From: Atopobiaceae bacterium
GTDB lineage: Bacteria; Actinomycetota; Coriobacteriia; Coriobacteriales; Atopobiaceae
Assembly (NCBI GenBank): GCA_017533825.1
Contig: JAFWIE010000070.1
Span: 1-64,000 of the forward strand
Length of the DNA stretch: 64,000 nucleotides
Direction of reading: 5' to 3'
In this document: positions 1-9,245 of the stretch, piece by piece
How positions within the stretch are numbered: position 1 is the stretch's first letter
How the letters are laid out: every line of letters begins with the position of its first letter
The notes under the pieces: model-generated
Database searches by the model: none
What the model was told of the DNA's origin: nothing
What the model saw: the letters and a program-made list of their open reading frames with translations, nothing else
Position numbers and translations under genes: made by a program

Positions 1-3000
1 GCGGTCGTACGCGAGGCTCACGGGCAGCGCCAGCTCACGGATCCCCGAGCAGCCCCGGAAGGCGCCCGCGGGCAGCGAGGCGACGCCGTCGCCCACCGAG
101 AGCGACGAGATCCCCGCGCAGCCCTCGAAGGCGTACGCGCCGACGTACTTGTTGATCCGCATACCTCCATCGATGACGGATAATGTGCTTAAGCCGGCAA
201 AAGCACTATACCCCACCGAGTCCAGCCCGCCCTCCGGCATGGTGAGTGCCTTGAGCTTCGAACAGCCGTAGAAGCAACGTGCTCCCACGCTCTTTATGGT
301 TCCGTACTCATCACTGTCGGGAAATGCGGCAAGGACTTCGCTCCCGTACCACCCTTCCCAGCCGTAATACATCGTGTTGATGCCAACCACGTACGTACCC
401 TGCTTATGGCCGTGCGCAATGGCAGCGACCGGGTTGCATTGCGTCCGGCAAAAGCAGGCAATTATATCCTGCCACGTGGCAAGTATCGTGTAACGCTCAA
501 TTTGAGATTGCCTTTCCAAGAAGCTCGTCACGTCATCAAAATCGGACCGCTGAGACACGCTAATCCCCGTAAGGTCGACGATGTCCTCCAACATGCGCTG
601 GTTGTCGGTGCACCAATCGTTCCAAATCCTATGCGCTTCGCTCGCGTCGCCCTCGGCGTTATCCAACCTTTCGTCTATGTCATCGATGCCCGCATTCACC
701 TGCTCGAGCAGCGTCGTGCACTCCCCCTTGTACCCGTCTGCCACGACCGGGAGCTCCTCATCTCCGGCACTCTCTACCAATCGGTTCATCAGCTGCGCAG
801 ACATTTCTATGGGCGCATTTCGAAGCACCTTCAGTTTCGTGCCCATGTCCATGCCACCCAGCATACACGCCGCAAGGTCTAGTGCCGGACGTACAGTGAG
901 ATAGTCCTGCTCCGTCTTTATCAGGTCCTTGATTGCCCTGATCGCATCATCGGTCTCGCCTGCACCTGCGAAGTTCTCTTCAAAGACCCTTCTGAACTGG
1001 AAGCACGCATTGTCGTCCATGACGAGGGGGTACGTGTGGCCGTTCCTGCCGTAGCCCCATGCCTCTAGGGGGAGCACGGGAACCAGGTCACCTGCATAGT
1101 TGTAGTTGTAGATGTTGTCCATCGACGCGTTTGCCGTCTTGCTGACCGACGGGCACGCGAACGTATAGCCAAACACGTTCCCCGCGTCCACATAGCTTCC
1201 CTGCGAGAGATGAGCCGCAAGGATGTTGCTCACCGCCGCGCCTCGGCTGTGTCCCGTCGTCAACACCTTGCGATGTGCCGCGTCGGAGCCGTCAAGCGCG
1301 AAGAAGTCCTCTCGCAATACGTCGATTACCTCTGACTCAGCGGCATAGAAGCCCGCATGGTTGCCCGTCGTGCCTAGGTTGAAGTCGCTGAGCCACTCCC
1401 CCGACTTGGGGGTCCCGCGCACCGCGACGAAGTACAGAGTGTATGCGTCCGTTTCCGTGAACACCCGCTTCGAACCCACGCAGAAGCCGACGAAGTCGTT
1501 GTCCTCATACGTGGCCTCTCGCCCGTAGTTGTAGAGGGATACCTGGTTGCATCCCATGTCCAACATCGCCCTCTCAATGTAATCGGATGAGTACGCAGAG
1601 GCTGCGAGCGCCACGGACATCTTTGCGAAATCCGTGTCCGGTTTGCCATCGCTGTGGATCGACGACCGAAACATCATCTCGTCCGAATAGAGGAATCCCG
1701 TGTTCCTGTCGGTCCCGTCGCCATCACGATAGGTGACATCGACCTCCCGCACGGCATCGGGGTCGTTCGGGCCGTGAAGGGATGTAGATATCGTGCAGCT
1801 GACGAACTGCGCTCCTCCACCGGAGTGCGTCTGCGTCAGCTCGGTGAAGCCGTACTTCGGGTCGGTCCACTTGAACACCTCGCCAGTCGTGGTGACGCAC
1901 ACGCGATCGACGATGTAGTCACACTTGTCATCCTCCTTGGCACTGTACTTCTTTGCCGCAGACTCGAATAGGGCGTACATCCTGCCATCCGGCGCGACGG
2001 CGATTTCCTCTGCCATGGGAGGGAGTGTCAACTTGTTCTTCTGGCTTATGTCAATCGAGTCTTCGGTAAGATTTGCCTCATACAGTCGCATCTCCGAGAC
2101 GTACCCCGCTTTGGAGGAGTTGCGCCCGTGCGACACGTTGAGAGCCAGGCACTCGTGCCCGTTCACTGACGCAAAGGCCGCGCCGTTCGCCTTGCCGTCG
2201 ATGGCACAGCTCATCTTTTCCTCAATGGCGAGGATGCCGTCGGCCTCCTCGCCGATGGAGTAGCCCGTCAGAATTCCCTTTCCGCCGGATGTGCAGACAC
2301 CAACCCAGAGCTTGTTGCTATACCACGTGAGAAATGACGCGGTTGTGTTTACTGGCAACTCAGCGTCGTAGGACATGGCGACGGAACCTCCTGCACTCGC
2401 CGCCTGCTGCAGTCGTTCGAACGTGATTCGAGCGACCGTTCTGTTGCCGCTCTTTGCGACGTAGAGGTTGCCTTGGTCGTCGCTGGCCAAACCGCCCACG
2501 TGGTTGATGGACTCTTTGTTTCCGGGATACGAACCCGACGATGGCGAGAAGAAGACTCCCTTGTCCATTTCGTACAGCGAAACCGTGGTCCATGAGTCGT
2601 CGCTAGCGCTGAGCGCCTTGACGTACAGCACGGACGGGACGGACGGATCGGGGTACTCGGCATCGTATGCGGAAATCACTATGTAGCCGTTGGCAATCGT
2701 GATACCTTGGGGAATCATTCCGCTGTTGCTCGCGTAGAAGGATGCCAAGTCGCCGTTGTCGTCCTTGTGCAGACCTTTGGTTACCTCAAGTCCCGGGATG
2801 GGAATAGTCCCTCCGGAAGACAGCGTGGCGAGCGAGGGAAAGCGACTCAAGGAATTGTTGAAGACCGCCTCTGGATAGCGGTACCCCGTCGTCGTTCCCG
2901 ATTCGGAGTCAGCGAGCGCGACCCCGCCCCCGAGGCAGCACGCCTCAATGATCAGGATGATGGAAACAGCAATCTTGAGGGTCTTGCGGAAGACGGTTCC

Positions 3001-3006
3001 GTTCAT
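1..3006 (-). CDS. Secreted class 3 lipase-like / BspA leucine-rich-repeat surface protein (3' truncated by window edge)
   Basis: The frame is open without a stop from an ATG at 3006 to base 1, so at least 1002 residues are present and the C-terminus is missing. Residues 1-32 form a signal peptide (basic start, hydrophobic core, ALA before D33). Residues ~40-450 are a large, probably beta-rich region that I do not recognise. Residues ~480-680 match a class 3 lipase: TTGHSRGAA gives nucleophile Ser587 (GxSxG at 585-589), GDLVPVLP gives Asp640, and His657 follows in GRNGHTYP. From ~905 the sequence becomes BspA-type leucine-rich repeats (IGxxAFxGC-like units). It is probably exported and surface-bound, acting on lipid or ester substrates. 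A weak GGATGG lies 9 nt before the ATG; a GTG three codons upstream is an alternative start. Confidence 0.8.
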   Translation of the reverse strand, partial: MNGTVFRKTLKIAVSIILIIEACCLGGGVALADSESGTTTGYRYPEAVFNNSLSRFPSLATLSSGGTIPIPGLEVTKGLHKDDNGDLASFYASNSGMIPQGITIANGYIVISAYDAEYPDPSVPSVLYVKALSASDDSWTTVSLYEMDKGVFFSPSSGSYPGNKESINHVGGLASDDQGNLYVAKSGNRTVARITFERLQQAASAGGSVAMSYDAELPVNTTASFLTWYSNKLWVGVCTSGGKGILTGYSIGEEADGILAIEEKMSCAIDGKANGAAFASVNGHECLALNVSHGRNSSKAGYVSEMRLYEANLTEDSIDISQKNKLTLPPMAEEIAVAPDGRMYALFESAAKKYSAKEDDKCDYIVDRVCVTTTGEVFKWTDPKYGFTELTQTHSGGGAQFVSCTISTSLHGPNDPDAVREVDVTYRDGDGTDRNTGFLYSDEMMFRSSIHSDGKPDTDFAKMSVALAASAYSSDYIERAMLDMGCNQVSLYNYGREATYEDNDFVGFCVGSKRVFTETDAYTLYFVAVRGTPKSGEWLSDFNLGTTGNHAGFYAAESEVIDVLREDFFALDGSDAAHRKVLTTGHSRGAAVSNILAAHLSQGSYVDAGNVFGYTFACPSVSKTANASMDNIYNYNYAGDLVPVLPLEAWGYGRNGHTYPLVMDDNACFQFRRVFEENFAGAGETDDAIRAIKDLIKTEQDYLTVRPALDLAACMLGGMDMGTKLKVLRNAPIEMSAQLMNRLVESAGDEELPVVADGYKGECTTLLEQVNAGIDDIDERLDNAEGDASEAHRIWNDWCTDNQRMLEDIVDLTGISVSQRSDFDDVTSFLERQSQIERYTILATWQDIIACFCRTQCNPVAAIAHGHKQGTYVVGINTMYYGWEGWYGSEVLAAFPDSDEYGTIKSVGARCFYGCSKLKALTMPEGGLDSVGYSAFAGLSTLSVIDGGMRINKYVGAYAFEGCAGISSLSVGDGVASLPAGAFRGCSGIRELALPVSLAYDR

Positions 3007-3096
3007 GGCAGCCACCCATCCGTAGCAGATTCATACTTGAAACTGATTCTACAACAGATTCAGTTTGCTTTGCGCTTGAAAGCATTGAAGGTGGAC

Positions 3097-3270
3097 ATGA
3101 GGAACGCGAGCACATCCGATGCGGTCCGTCTTCTCGGCATCTATGCCTACTACGTCGAGAAGACGGCCATCTCGTTCGAGTGCACGGTACTAACGCTAGG
3201 CGATTTCTCAAACCGCATCGAGAACACGCGCAAAAGGTATCCGAAGGCGCTATGCCAAGTCGTCAGTTAG
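3097..3270 (+). CDS. Possible small hypothetical protein, 57 aa
   Basis: An ATG at 3097 is preceded by GAAGGTGG, a plausible ribosome binding site. The 57-residue product contains an IYAYYVEKTAISFE stretch and a basic C-terminus (RIENTRKRYPK). It fills the only gap between the lipase/LRR gene and the HIT gene, and its last 20 bases overlap the 3' end of the HIT gene tail to tail. I do not recognise a family. It may be a genuine small protein, a decayed fragment, or chance. Confidence 0.25.
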   Translation: MRNASTSDAVRLLGIYAYYVEKTAISFECTVLTLGDFSNRIENTRKRYPKALCQVVS

Positions 3271-3591
3271 GCGTTTGCCACCCAGTACATGGAGATGCAG
3301 GTGCTGCACGACCTGGCCGGCGTCGGCACCGGTGTTGGTAGTTACCCGGAAGCCCGTCTCGGCAACGCCCTCGGACTTTGCCACTTCCTCAACGGCATGC
3401 ACCATCGCCGCAAGCGTCTGTGCCGGCACGCCGTCCACGATGGTCTCGTAGTGTTCCTTTGGCATCACCAGCACATGCGTGGGCGCCAGCGGGTTCATGT
3501 CGCGAAATGCGGCGACGAGGTCATCCTCATAGACGTAGTCAGACTCAATCACGTGGTTGGCTATCTTGCAAAAGATGCAGTCGTCCTTCAT
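3250..3591 (-). CDS. HIT family nucleotide hydrolase (HinT-like)
   Basis: This 113-residue protein has the full length of HinT-type purine nucleoside phosphoramidases. The histidine triad QHLHLHVLGG lies at ~95-104, where the central His is the AMP-accepting nucleophile. An N-terminal CIFC pair (residues 5 and 8) resembles the zinc-binding pair of many bacterial HIT proteins. GGAGGAGAAGTACC precedes the ATG. It sits 24 bases downstream of xseB and is likely co-transcribed with the exonuclease VII genes. The in vivo substrate cannot be told from sequence; the protein is cytoplasmic. Confidence 0.9.
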   Translation of the reverse strand: MKDDCIFCKIANHVIESDYVYEDDLVAAFRDMNPLAPTHVLVMPKEHYETIVDGVPAQTLAAMVHAVEEVAKSEGVAETGFRVTTNTGADAGQVVQHLHLHVLGGKRLTDDLA

Positions 3592-3615
3592 GGTACTTCT
3601 CCTCCTCCAATTGCC

Positions 3616-3888
3616 CTATTCGTCAAGGTATGTGGTCGAGGGAGCGGCCGTGGTATCTGGCGCAACGACTTCCTGCGAAGCGTCGAGCAGCACACGCACC
3701 CGCTGCTCGGCGTCCGTGAGTCGCGCCCTCAAGCTGCTGAGAAGCTCGACGCCACGCGCGTAGCGGTCAAGCGCCTCCTCGAGTTCCAAGTCGCCTGCCT
3801 CAAGCGCACGCACGATCTGCTCGAGCTCGGTGGATGCGTCACGGAACGTCATCTCGTCGATGTTGCGATACTCCTGCTTGCTTGCCAT
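3616..3888 (-). CDS. xseB: Exodeoxyribonuclease VII small subunit
   Basis: This 90-residue protein matches XseB in length and pattern: FRDASTELEQIVRALEAGD followed by LELEEALDRYARGVEL, the two helices that wrap the large-subunit C-terminus. It partners XseA to form exonuclease VII, which degrades single-stranded DNA from both ends to acid-soluble oligonucleotides. The gene lies 36 bases downstream of xseA in the same orientation, the usual arrangement. GGGGAAAGC precedes the ATG. The last ~20 residues are Thr/Ala/Pro-rich and probably disordered. Confidence 0.93.
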   Translation of the reverse strand: MASKQEYRNIDEMTFRDASTELEQIVRALEAGDLELEEALDRYARGVELLSSLRARLTDAEQRVRVLLDASQEVVAPDTTAAPSTTYLDE

Positions 3889-3924
3889 GCTTTCCCCATC
3901 CCCTTCTTGCTTCTTGTGAACAAG

Positions 3925-5313
3925 TTAGTCGTTCTGTACTACCTGTGTGACCGACGCCTCGAACGTGCCCTTGCCGAGCAATACGCTCACGTCTTGCCCC
4001 ACCGAGAGTTGCGACGCGTCCTGCACCACATGACCGGCCTCGTCCCGTGCGATGGCATACCCGCGCGCGAGAACCGCCAACGGCGAGAGCGCGTCCAAGG
4101 AGGCTGCCATCCTCGCCACGAATGCCTCATGCGGACGCGTGAGCGCCTCTCCACACGATGAGAGCCGAGCGGCAACCATCGAGGTCTCGCGTTCGCCTCG
4201 CTCCAGCAGGCGTGGCATCGCATCGTGCAGGCGCTGTTCGCTCTGCATGAGCTGCACCGCGCGATCCTCCACGAACGCCATCGGGTCCTCAAGGCAGTGC
4301 CGTGACGCCATCGCCTCGAGCACCGAGCGCTCGCGCGCAAGGCGAGAGAGCATGGTTTGGCGTGCACGCACGTCCAGCGACTCACAGCGCTGTTGCTCGC
4401 TGTACAACAACGTCGAGAGTGCGGCTCCCATGCGCTGCCGACGACCCTCGATGGCAGCCACCACCTCGTCGATGGCTGGTGCCACGGACTCCGCCGCAGC
4501 AGTGGGCGTAGAGCACCGTCGGTCGCTCACCATGTCGCAGATGCAGGTATCCGGCTCGTGCCCAATGCCCGTGACGACCGGAACCGCGCATGCAGCCACG
4601 GCACGTGCCAATGCCTCGTCGTTGAACGTCATGAGGTCCTCGAACGAGCCTCCTCCGCGTACGAGGAGTATGGCCTCCGGACGGGCCGCCGCGGCAACTT
4701 GAAGCGCGCGCATGATCGTCGCGGGTGCTCCCGGGCCTTGAACCGCACACCCCACGACATCGAGCTCCACCAGCGGGTTGCGCCGGCGTAGGGTGCGCTT
4801 TACGTCGTCGATGACGCTGCCCGAAAGCGATGTGACCACCGCCACGCGCATGCAGAAGCGAGGAATGGGACGCTTCCGCTCGGGCGCCATGAGTCCCTCC
4901 GCCTCGAGCTTGCGCGCAAGCGCGGCCACCTGCTGGCGCAGCAAGCCCTCTCCCGCAAGCTCCACCGAACGCGCGATAAACGACAATCTGCCAGTGCCCA
5001 CATACACGTCGAACTTTCCCGTAAGCACCACCTGCATGCCGTCACGCAACTGCGTCCCCAAGTAGGCGTATGTGTTGCGCCAGATGATGACATCCATCGC
5101 GGACGAATCGTCCTTCACTTGGAAGTAGCAGTGCCCCGACCGTGCGTTTGGCCCACGGAACCCGGTCACCTCTCCAGCCACCACAAGGGTGGGCATGGCC
5201 GTCACCTGCGACTTCGCGGCGTTTACCGCCTCACTCACCGAGATGGGCGCGCTCGATGACGTGCCGCCTCGAGCACGTGCAGATCCACCGAGGGGGTTCT
5301 TGCCCATTGCCAT
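3925..5313 (-). CDS. xseA: Exodeoxyribonuclease VII large subunit
   Basis: This 462-residue protein has XseA architecture: an N-terminal OB-fold (about residues 24-125, including VVAGEVTGFRG and GHCYFQVKDDSSAMDV), then the catalytic domain with RVAVVTS, LLVRGGGSFEDL and PVVTGIGHEPD motifs, then a long helical C-terminus that binds XseB. It performs cytoplasmic single-strand DNA degradation in repair and recombination. The gene begins two bases after the stop of the upstream metallopeptidase, so the two are translationally close. GGAGGCGCTAGCG precedes the ATG; the second Met (residue 3) is an alternative start. Confidence 0.95.
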   Translation of the reverse strand: MAMGKNPLGGSARARGGTSSSAPISVSEAVNAAKSQVTAMPTLVVAGEVTGFRGPNARSGHCYFQVKDDSSAMDVIIWRNTYAYLGTQLRDGMQVVLTGKFDVYVGTGRLSFIARSVELAGEGLLRQQVAALARKLEAEGLMAPERKRPIPRFCMRVAVVTSLSGSVIDDVKRTLRRRNPLVELDVVGCAVQGPGAPATIMRALQVAAAARPEAILLVRGGGSFEDLMTFNDEALARAVAACAVPVVTGIGHEPDTCICDMVSDRRCSTPTAAAESVAPAIDEVVAAIEGRRQRMGAALSTLLYSEQQRCESLDVRARQTMLSRLARERSVLEAMASRHCLEDPMAFVEDRAVQLMQSEQRLHDAMPRLLERGERETSMVAARLSSCGEALTRPHEAFVARMAASLDALSPLAVLARGYAIARDEAGHVVQDASQLSVGQDVSVLLGKGTFEASVTQVVQND

Positions 5314-5315
5314 CG

Positions 5316-5987
5316 CTAGCGCCTCCTCACCCGGGACATTAGGTACAGCAGGTTGATAATCGAGACCAATGCCGCCGCCACGTACGTGAGCGCTGCCGCG
5401 ATGAGCACTTGCTTCGCGCCTGCGAGCTCCTCGCCTGTCATGGTGCCCGAGAGATACGAAATCGCCCTGCGGGATGCGTCAATCTCGACGGGAAGCGTCA
5501 CGAGCTGAAAGAGCACGGTTGCAGCAAAGAGGATGACCGCAAGTCGCATCATGCCGACGAGCCCCATGAAGGCGCCCGCGAAGAAGACCAGCGGCCACGC
5601 CTGCTGAGAGATACTCACGATCGGGACGAGCGCCGTACGAAACTGGCCTGGTGCATAGTCCTGAGCCGTCTGTATCGCATGCCCCGCCTCATGGCAGGCA
5701 ACTGCAACCGAGGCGACCGACCCGCCCTGATAGTTGTCGTTCGAGAGGTGTAGGCTCATGTCGCGCGGGTCGAAGTGATCCGTGAGGGTGCCGGCGACAC
5801 GCGTGATGCCAACATTGGCAGCCCCTCCCTCGTTGAGCATCCTGCGCGCAACGTCTGCGCCAGTCGAACCAAGCCCGCTTCGCACCCTGGACCATTTGTT
5901 GTACGTGCTTTTGATATACGCCTGGGTTATCCCACCAAGCACCATGGAAATCAAAACAACGAGCAGATAGCCACTATTGAAATACAT
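5316..5987 (-). CDS. Membrane-bound neutral zinc metallopeptidase, YugP family
   Basis: Started at the ATG at 5987 because GGAGG lies 7 bases upstream; this gives 223 residues. An N-terminal membrane segment (about 7-24) is followed by the zinc motif HEAGH at residues 99-103 (HExxH) and at least three further hydrophobic segments (around 120-160 and 190-215). This is the layout of YugP-type membrane peptidases, whose physiological substrate is not established. It immediately precedes xseA and may be co-transcribed with it without a functional link. Confidence 0.85.
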   Translation of the reverse strand: MYFNSGYLLVVLISMVLGGITQAYIKSTYNKWSRVRSGLGSTGADVARRMLNEGGAANVGITRVAGTLTDHFDPRDMSLHLSNDNYQGGSVASVAVACHEAGHAIQTAQDYAPGQFRTALVPIVSISQQAWPLVFFAGAFMGLVGMMRLAVILFAATVLFQLVTLPVEIDASRRAISYLSGTMTGEELAGAKQVLIAAALTYVAAALVSIINLLYLMSRVRRR

Positions 5988-6137
5988 TCGCACGACCTCC
6001 ACTTCCCACGCCACCCATGACTCGCATCATGCGACACACACGCTTCTCTATATACCCAAAAACGCACCTGTTCATCTGATGCCAAGAAGCATACGACACG
6101 CGTGGGACACGATTGCCAGGGAATCCAACAACCGCCC

Positions 6138-7292
6138 CTACAGCATCTCCACGCGGCCATCCTTCACCGTAAGTCCCACCTCTCCAGCCAGCAGCGCATC
6201 GAGCCGCTCGCCTGCCACCTCATGACGCCACCCATTCCGCAAAGGCGACTCCTTCTCGCCCGCGACGAAGCCGTACAAGTCATCGCGCGTCGCGATGAGC
6301 GGAAGTGCCACTCCGCAGGTGTCTGAGCTCAGGCGTAGCATCGCATACATGAGGTCGATCACGCTGTCTTGCTCGGCTGTGGGACGAGGGCGGTGCTTGA
6401 TGTAGGGATAGCGTGCCGGATCGCACGCCATGCCCTTGCGCACTGCGCGTACCACTTCCTCGGCGTCTCTGCCCGATAGCTGGTCGGTGCCGCGAATGCG
6501 CAGCAGCCGTTCCGCCGAGCGCGGCGTACGCCGACAGATCTCCACCACCACCTCGTCCGCGAGCACCCACTTGCGCGGAAGGTCGCGACGCTCAGCACTT
6601 CTCTCCCGCCACGCACACACCTCGCGTGCGACGGCGAGCTGGCGCCTCGTCAGCGAGGACGAGCGCTTGAGGTGCACGTACGCTTCCCGCGGGTCACGCG
6701 TGAAGCGCTTGGGATCGCATGTGGCTGCCAGCTCAGGCGCAAGCCACCCCAACCGGTTTAGCCGAACCAAGTCATCCATCATCGTCTGGTAGATGCCTGG
6801 AAGGTATAGCACGTCCTCTTCCGCGTACCGCAACTGCCCTTCGTCAAGCGGCCGCCTCGACCAATCCGTCAGACTGTCCGCCTTGTCGAGATGCACGCCC
6901 GTGTACACCTGCACCAACGCCCCCAGTCCCATCTGCATCCGATGTCCAAGAAACGCCGCGGCAAGCTGCGTGTCGAAGACCGGCCGCGGCATGCACCCCA
7001 TGCCATCGGCGATGACTTCGAGGTCTTGGTCGCAGGCATGGAAGACCTTAGTGATTCCATCGTCCTCAAAGATCGAGGCTAGTGGCGCGAGGTCGTCGAT
7101 GAGCAGCGGGTCTATGACGGCAACCTCCTCGGACGTTGCCACCTGAACGAGGCATAACTTGGGATGATACGTCCGTTCCCGCAGAAACTCCGTATCGACG
7201 GCGACGACCTTGTGCGTACGCGCACGTTCGCAAAACGCAGCCAAGCTCTCTGGCTCGCAGATGTACATGTGCTCTCGATTCGTTCGGCTCAC
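6138..7292 (-). CDS. rnd: Ribonuclease D
   Basis: This 384-residue DEDD-type 3'-5' exoribonuclease trims tRNA precursors. Metal-binding residues are visible: VVAVDTEFLRE (Asp33, Glu35), FHACDQDLEV, and YAEEDVLYL carrying the catalytic Tyr and last Asp. An HRDC domain follows (about 205-285, beginning near TRRQLAVAREVCAWRER). The frame opens with GTG at 7292; an ATG eight codons later (7268) is an equally possible start because neither has a strong ribosome binding site. It is transcribed divergently from the lipid kinase gene. Confidence 0.92.
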   Translation of the reverse strand: MSRTNREHMYICEPESLAAFCERARTHKVVAVDTEFLRERTYHPKLCLVQVATSEEVAVIDPLLIDDLAPLASIFEDDGITKVFHACDQDLEVIADGMGCMPRPVFDTQLAAAFLGHRMQMGLGALVQVYTGVHLDKADSLTDWSRRPLDEGQLRYAEEDVLYLPGIYQTMMDDLVRLNRLGWLAPELAATCDPKRFTRDPREAYVHLKRSSSLTRRQLAVAREVCAWRERSAERRDLPRKWVLADEVVVEICRRTPRSAERLLRIRGTDQLSGRDAEEVVRAVRKGMACDPARYPYIKHRPRPTAEQDSVIDLMYAMLRLSSDTCGVALPLIATRDDLYGFVAGEKESPLRNGWRHEVAGERLDALLAGEVGLTVKDGRVEML

Positions 7293-7413
7293 TCCAAAAC
7301 GGCTATCATAGTACCTTGTTTTTGACTGGAATGGTGCTCACGGGCAAATTGGTGCTATTCTGAATTACTGTGGTCTTGTTGTTGGGTGCTATGAGCATAC
7401 AGGGGAGGTACGC

Positions 7414-8397
7414 GTGCGCATACTCATCATCCACAATCTCGCCTCGGGCTTTGGTTCGGATGCAATCTTCGAGTTTCAACGCGCGATTGTGCGCGAAGGC
7501 GACGAGTGCGTCATGCGTCTTCTGCTGAAGGACGCGCCCGATCGTGGCCAATCGCTGCTCGAGGACGCCGAGACGTTTGACCTCGTCGTCATCTCCGGCG
7601 GGGACGGGACCGTCGCCACCTTGCTGTACCTCCTGCGTGGCCGCGATGTCCTCACCTGCATCTTCCCCTCCGGCACCGCGAACCTCCTCTTCGCCAACAT
7701 CGGCAACTCCGCAGAGCCGAGCGCCCTTGCACGGGCTTGTCGCATCGGACACTCTGTCGAGACCGACCTTGGCGAGGTCTTCTGGCGCGATGAGTTCGGC
7801 AAGCGACACCGCGAGGGCTTCTCCATCATGGTCGGCCTTGGGTTCGACGCCCAGATCATGAAGACGGCCATACCTGCCAAGCGCTCCATGGGCCAAGCGG
7901 CCTACTTTGCTGCCGCCCTTGCAAATCCCCGCCCCGAGGTGCAGACCTTCAGAATCACAGTCGACGGAGAGGTGCATGTACACACCGGCATCTCGTGCCT
8001 CGTGGCAAACAATGCCATGATCCAAGGGGACATCATGCTCGTGCCGGACGCCACCATGACCGACGGCGTCCTGGACGTCTTTGTCGTTGAGGCCGAGGCC
8101 ACGGCGCAGCTCCTGAGTCCGCTTGTGGTTGGCTTCATGGACCACGAAGGCAAAGCTTCCAAACGACCCCACATCACGAGCTACGAAGGTCGGGAGATTC
8201 GCGTCGAGTCTAGCGGGGCAATGGAAATCGAGATCGATGGCGATCCCATGGAGGGGCGCGTCAAATCCTACTACGCGCGCGTCATTCCCGCTTGCAACCA
8301 CTTGGTGGTGGATGCCCTGTCGCATTACGCGCACGAGGCGACGACCCATCCGTCTCCGCTCTTCGGCGACACAGAGCAAATGCCCTTCCCTCTGTAG
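7414..8397 (+). CDS. Diacylglycerol kinase family lipid kinase (DagK/YegS-like)
   Basis: This 327-residue protein starts at a GTG preceded by GGGGAGG. The DAGK catalytic motif GGDGT lies at 62-66 and is followed by FPSGTANLLF, which contributes to the ATP/phosphate site. The C-terminal half carries GISCLVANN and the EIDGDPMEG pattern typical of this family. Members phosphorylate diacylglycerol or related membrane lipids at the cytoplasmic face and help recycle diacylglycerol. The exact substrate is not deducible. It is a single-gene unit; the region downstream to 8852 is non-coding and holds an inverted repeat pair. Confidence 0.9.
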   Translation: MRILIIHNLASGFGSDAIFEFQRAIVREGDECVMRLLLKDAPDRGQSLLEDAETFDLVVISGGDGTVATLLYLLRGRDVLTCIFPSGTANLLFANIGNSAEPSALARACRIGHSVETDLGEVFWRDEFGKRHREGFSIMVGLGFDAQIMKTAIPAKRSMGQAAYFAAALANPRPEVQTFRITVDGEVHVHTGISCLVANNAMIQGDIMLVPDATMTDGVLDVFVVEAEATAQLLSPLVVGFMDHEGKASKRPHITSYEGREIRVESSGAMEIEIDGDPMEGRVKSYYARVIPACNHLVVDALSHYAHEATTHPSPLFGDTEQMPFPL

Positions 8398-8582
8398 GGT
8401 TAGCAACACGACTAAGGAGCGATACGCGCCCAAACCTTCGCATGCGTGCCGCGCAGGCGTTCCTCCCGCATCTCTCGACGCCGCTCTCGCGACATCACTG
8501 CGTCATCGCTCGACGCCACCGCGACGACGGTCTCTCCAAGCCACTGCACCAGCGGTTTCCCGACGCCATCTCCCGCGAATGG

Positions 8583-8787
8583 AAAATTGCCAAACCGAAG
8601 GTGCAAAAGTGGCAAGAAATCGAATTTCTGTACGGTTTTTTGAGGCAGGTTCATCCACCGCGTCGATACGAGACCCGTGTTTCCGCAGGTAAACCACCCC
8701 GTAAATGAAACCCCGTATTGTACGAGCCTCGAAAACCGTACAAAAGTACGAAAACTTGCCACTTTTTGGTACCGGATTTGGCAGTTT
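8583..8787. repeat. Pair of ~64-bp imperfect repeats facing each other in a 455-bp non-coding region
   Basis: The gap 8398-8852 holds no convincing gene. In it, 8583-8646 and the complement of 8725-8787 are clearly related. Both read roughly TGCCAAA, a short gap, AAAAGTGGCAAG, TTCG/TCGA, TGTACGGTTTT, GAGGC, and they point toward each other across ~78 bases. Homologous units in opposite orientation suggest a dispersed element or a large cruciform. The long open frames across this gap on both strands follow the repeat and have no family features. Confidence 0.6.
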
Positions 8788-8852
8788 GCTCGGGGCAGGA
8801 ATCCACGGCCCCACGACATGGACCCTGACGCCGATTCCCGGAGGGACACCCC

Positions 8853-9161
8853 TCAAACCTCCCAGCGATAGCGCCTCATGTCGACACGGCCATCCGGAAG
8901 AAACCCTATACCCTCGGCCAGCAGCAGCCGACGCTGCTCGCCCTCGCCGCCGAAGGCGAACCCCGGCGCAAGCGATCCGTCCTTAAACACCACGCGATGG
9001 CAGGGAATCACGCCGGGCTCGGGGTTGGCATGAAGGGCAAATCCCACGAAACGCGCGTTTCGCGGCCGACCGACGAGCCTCGCGACCTGCCCGTAGCTTG
9101 CGACACGCCCCGCCGGGATCTGGCGAACCAATTCATAGACCGAATCGTTGAATGCGCCCAT
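8853..9161 (-). CDS. MGMT-family DNA alkyltransferase-like protein
   Basis: This 102-residue protein corresponds to the DNA-binding/active-site domain of O6-methylguanine-DNA methyltransferase. It has the helix-turn-helix part PAGRVASYGQVARLVGRP and the active-site loop VIPCHRVV with the acceptor cysteine retained. Alkyltransferase-like proteins of this size usually replace that cysteine with Trp or Ala, so this one may still accept alkyl groups. It lacks the N-terminal domain of Ada/Ogt. It probably recognises O6-alkylguanine in the cytoplasm. Monocistronic, convergent with the lipid kinase gene. Confidence 0.85.
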   Translation of the reverse strand: MGAFNDSVYELVRQIPAGRVASYGQVARLVGRPRNARFVGFALHANPEPGVIPCHRVVFKDGSLAPGFAFGGEGEQRRLLLAEGIGFLPDGRVDMRRYRWEV

Positions 9162-9245
9162 CTATAATCCGCAACTACTCGTAGGTACTACCGTGAGGAC
9201 CAAGAACGCGATGCAGTCAAGGCAATCATCCCCAACCACGCCAAG

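Noticed and set aside
8583..8787. CRISPR-like array
   Set aside because: Only two diverged units in opposite orientation, no regular spacers and no cas genes in the window.
8412..8849. Overlapping frames on both strands in the 8.4-8.85 kb gap
   Set aside because: They run through the inverted repeat pair, lack ribosome binding sites and have no recognisable protein pattern.
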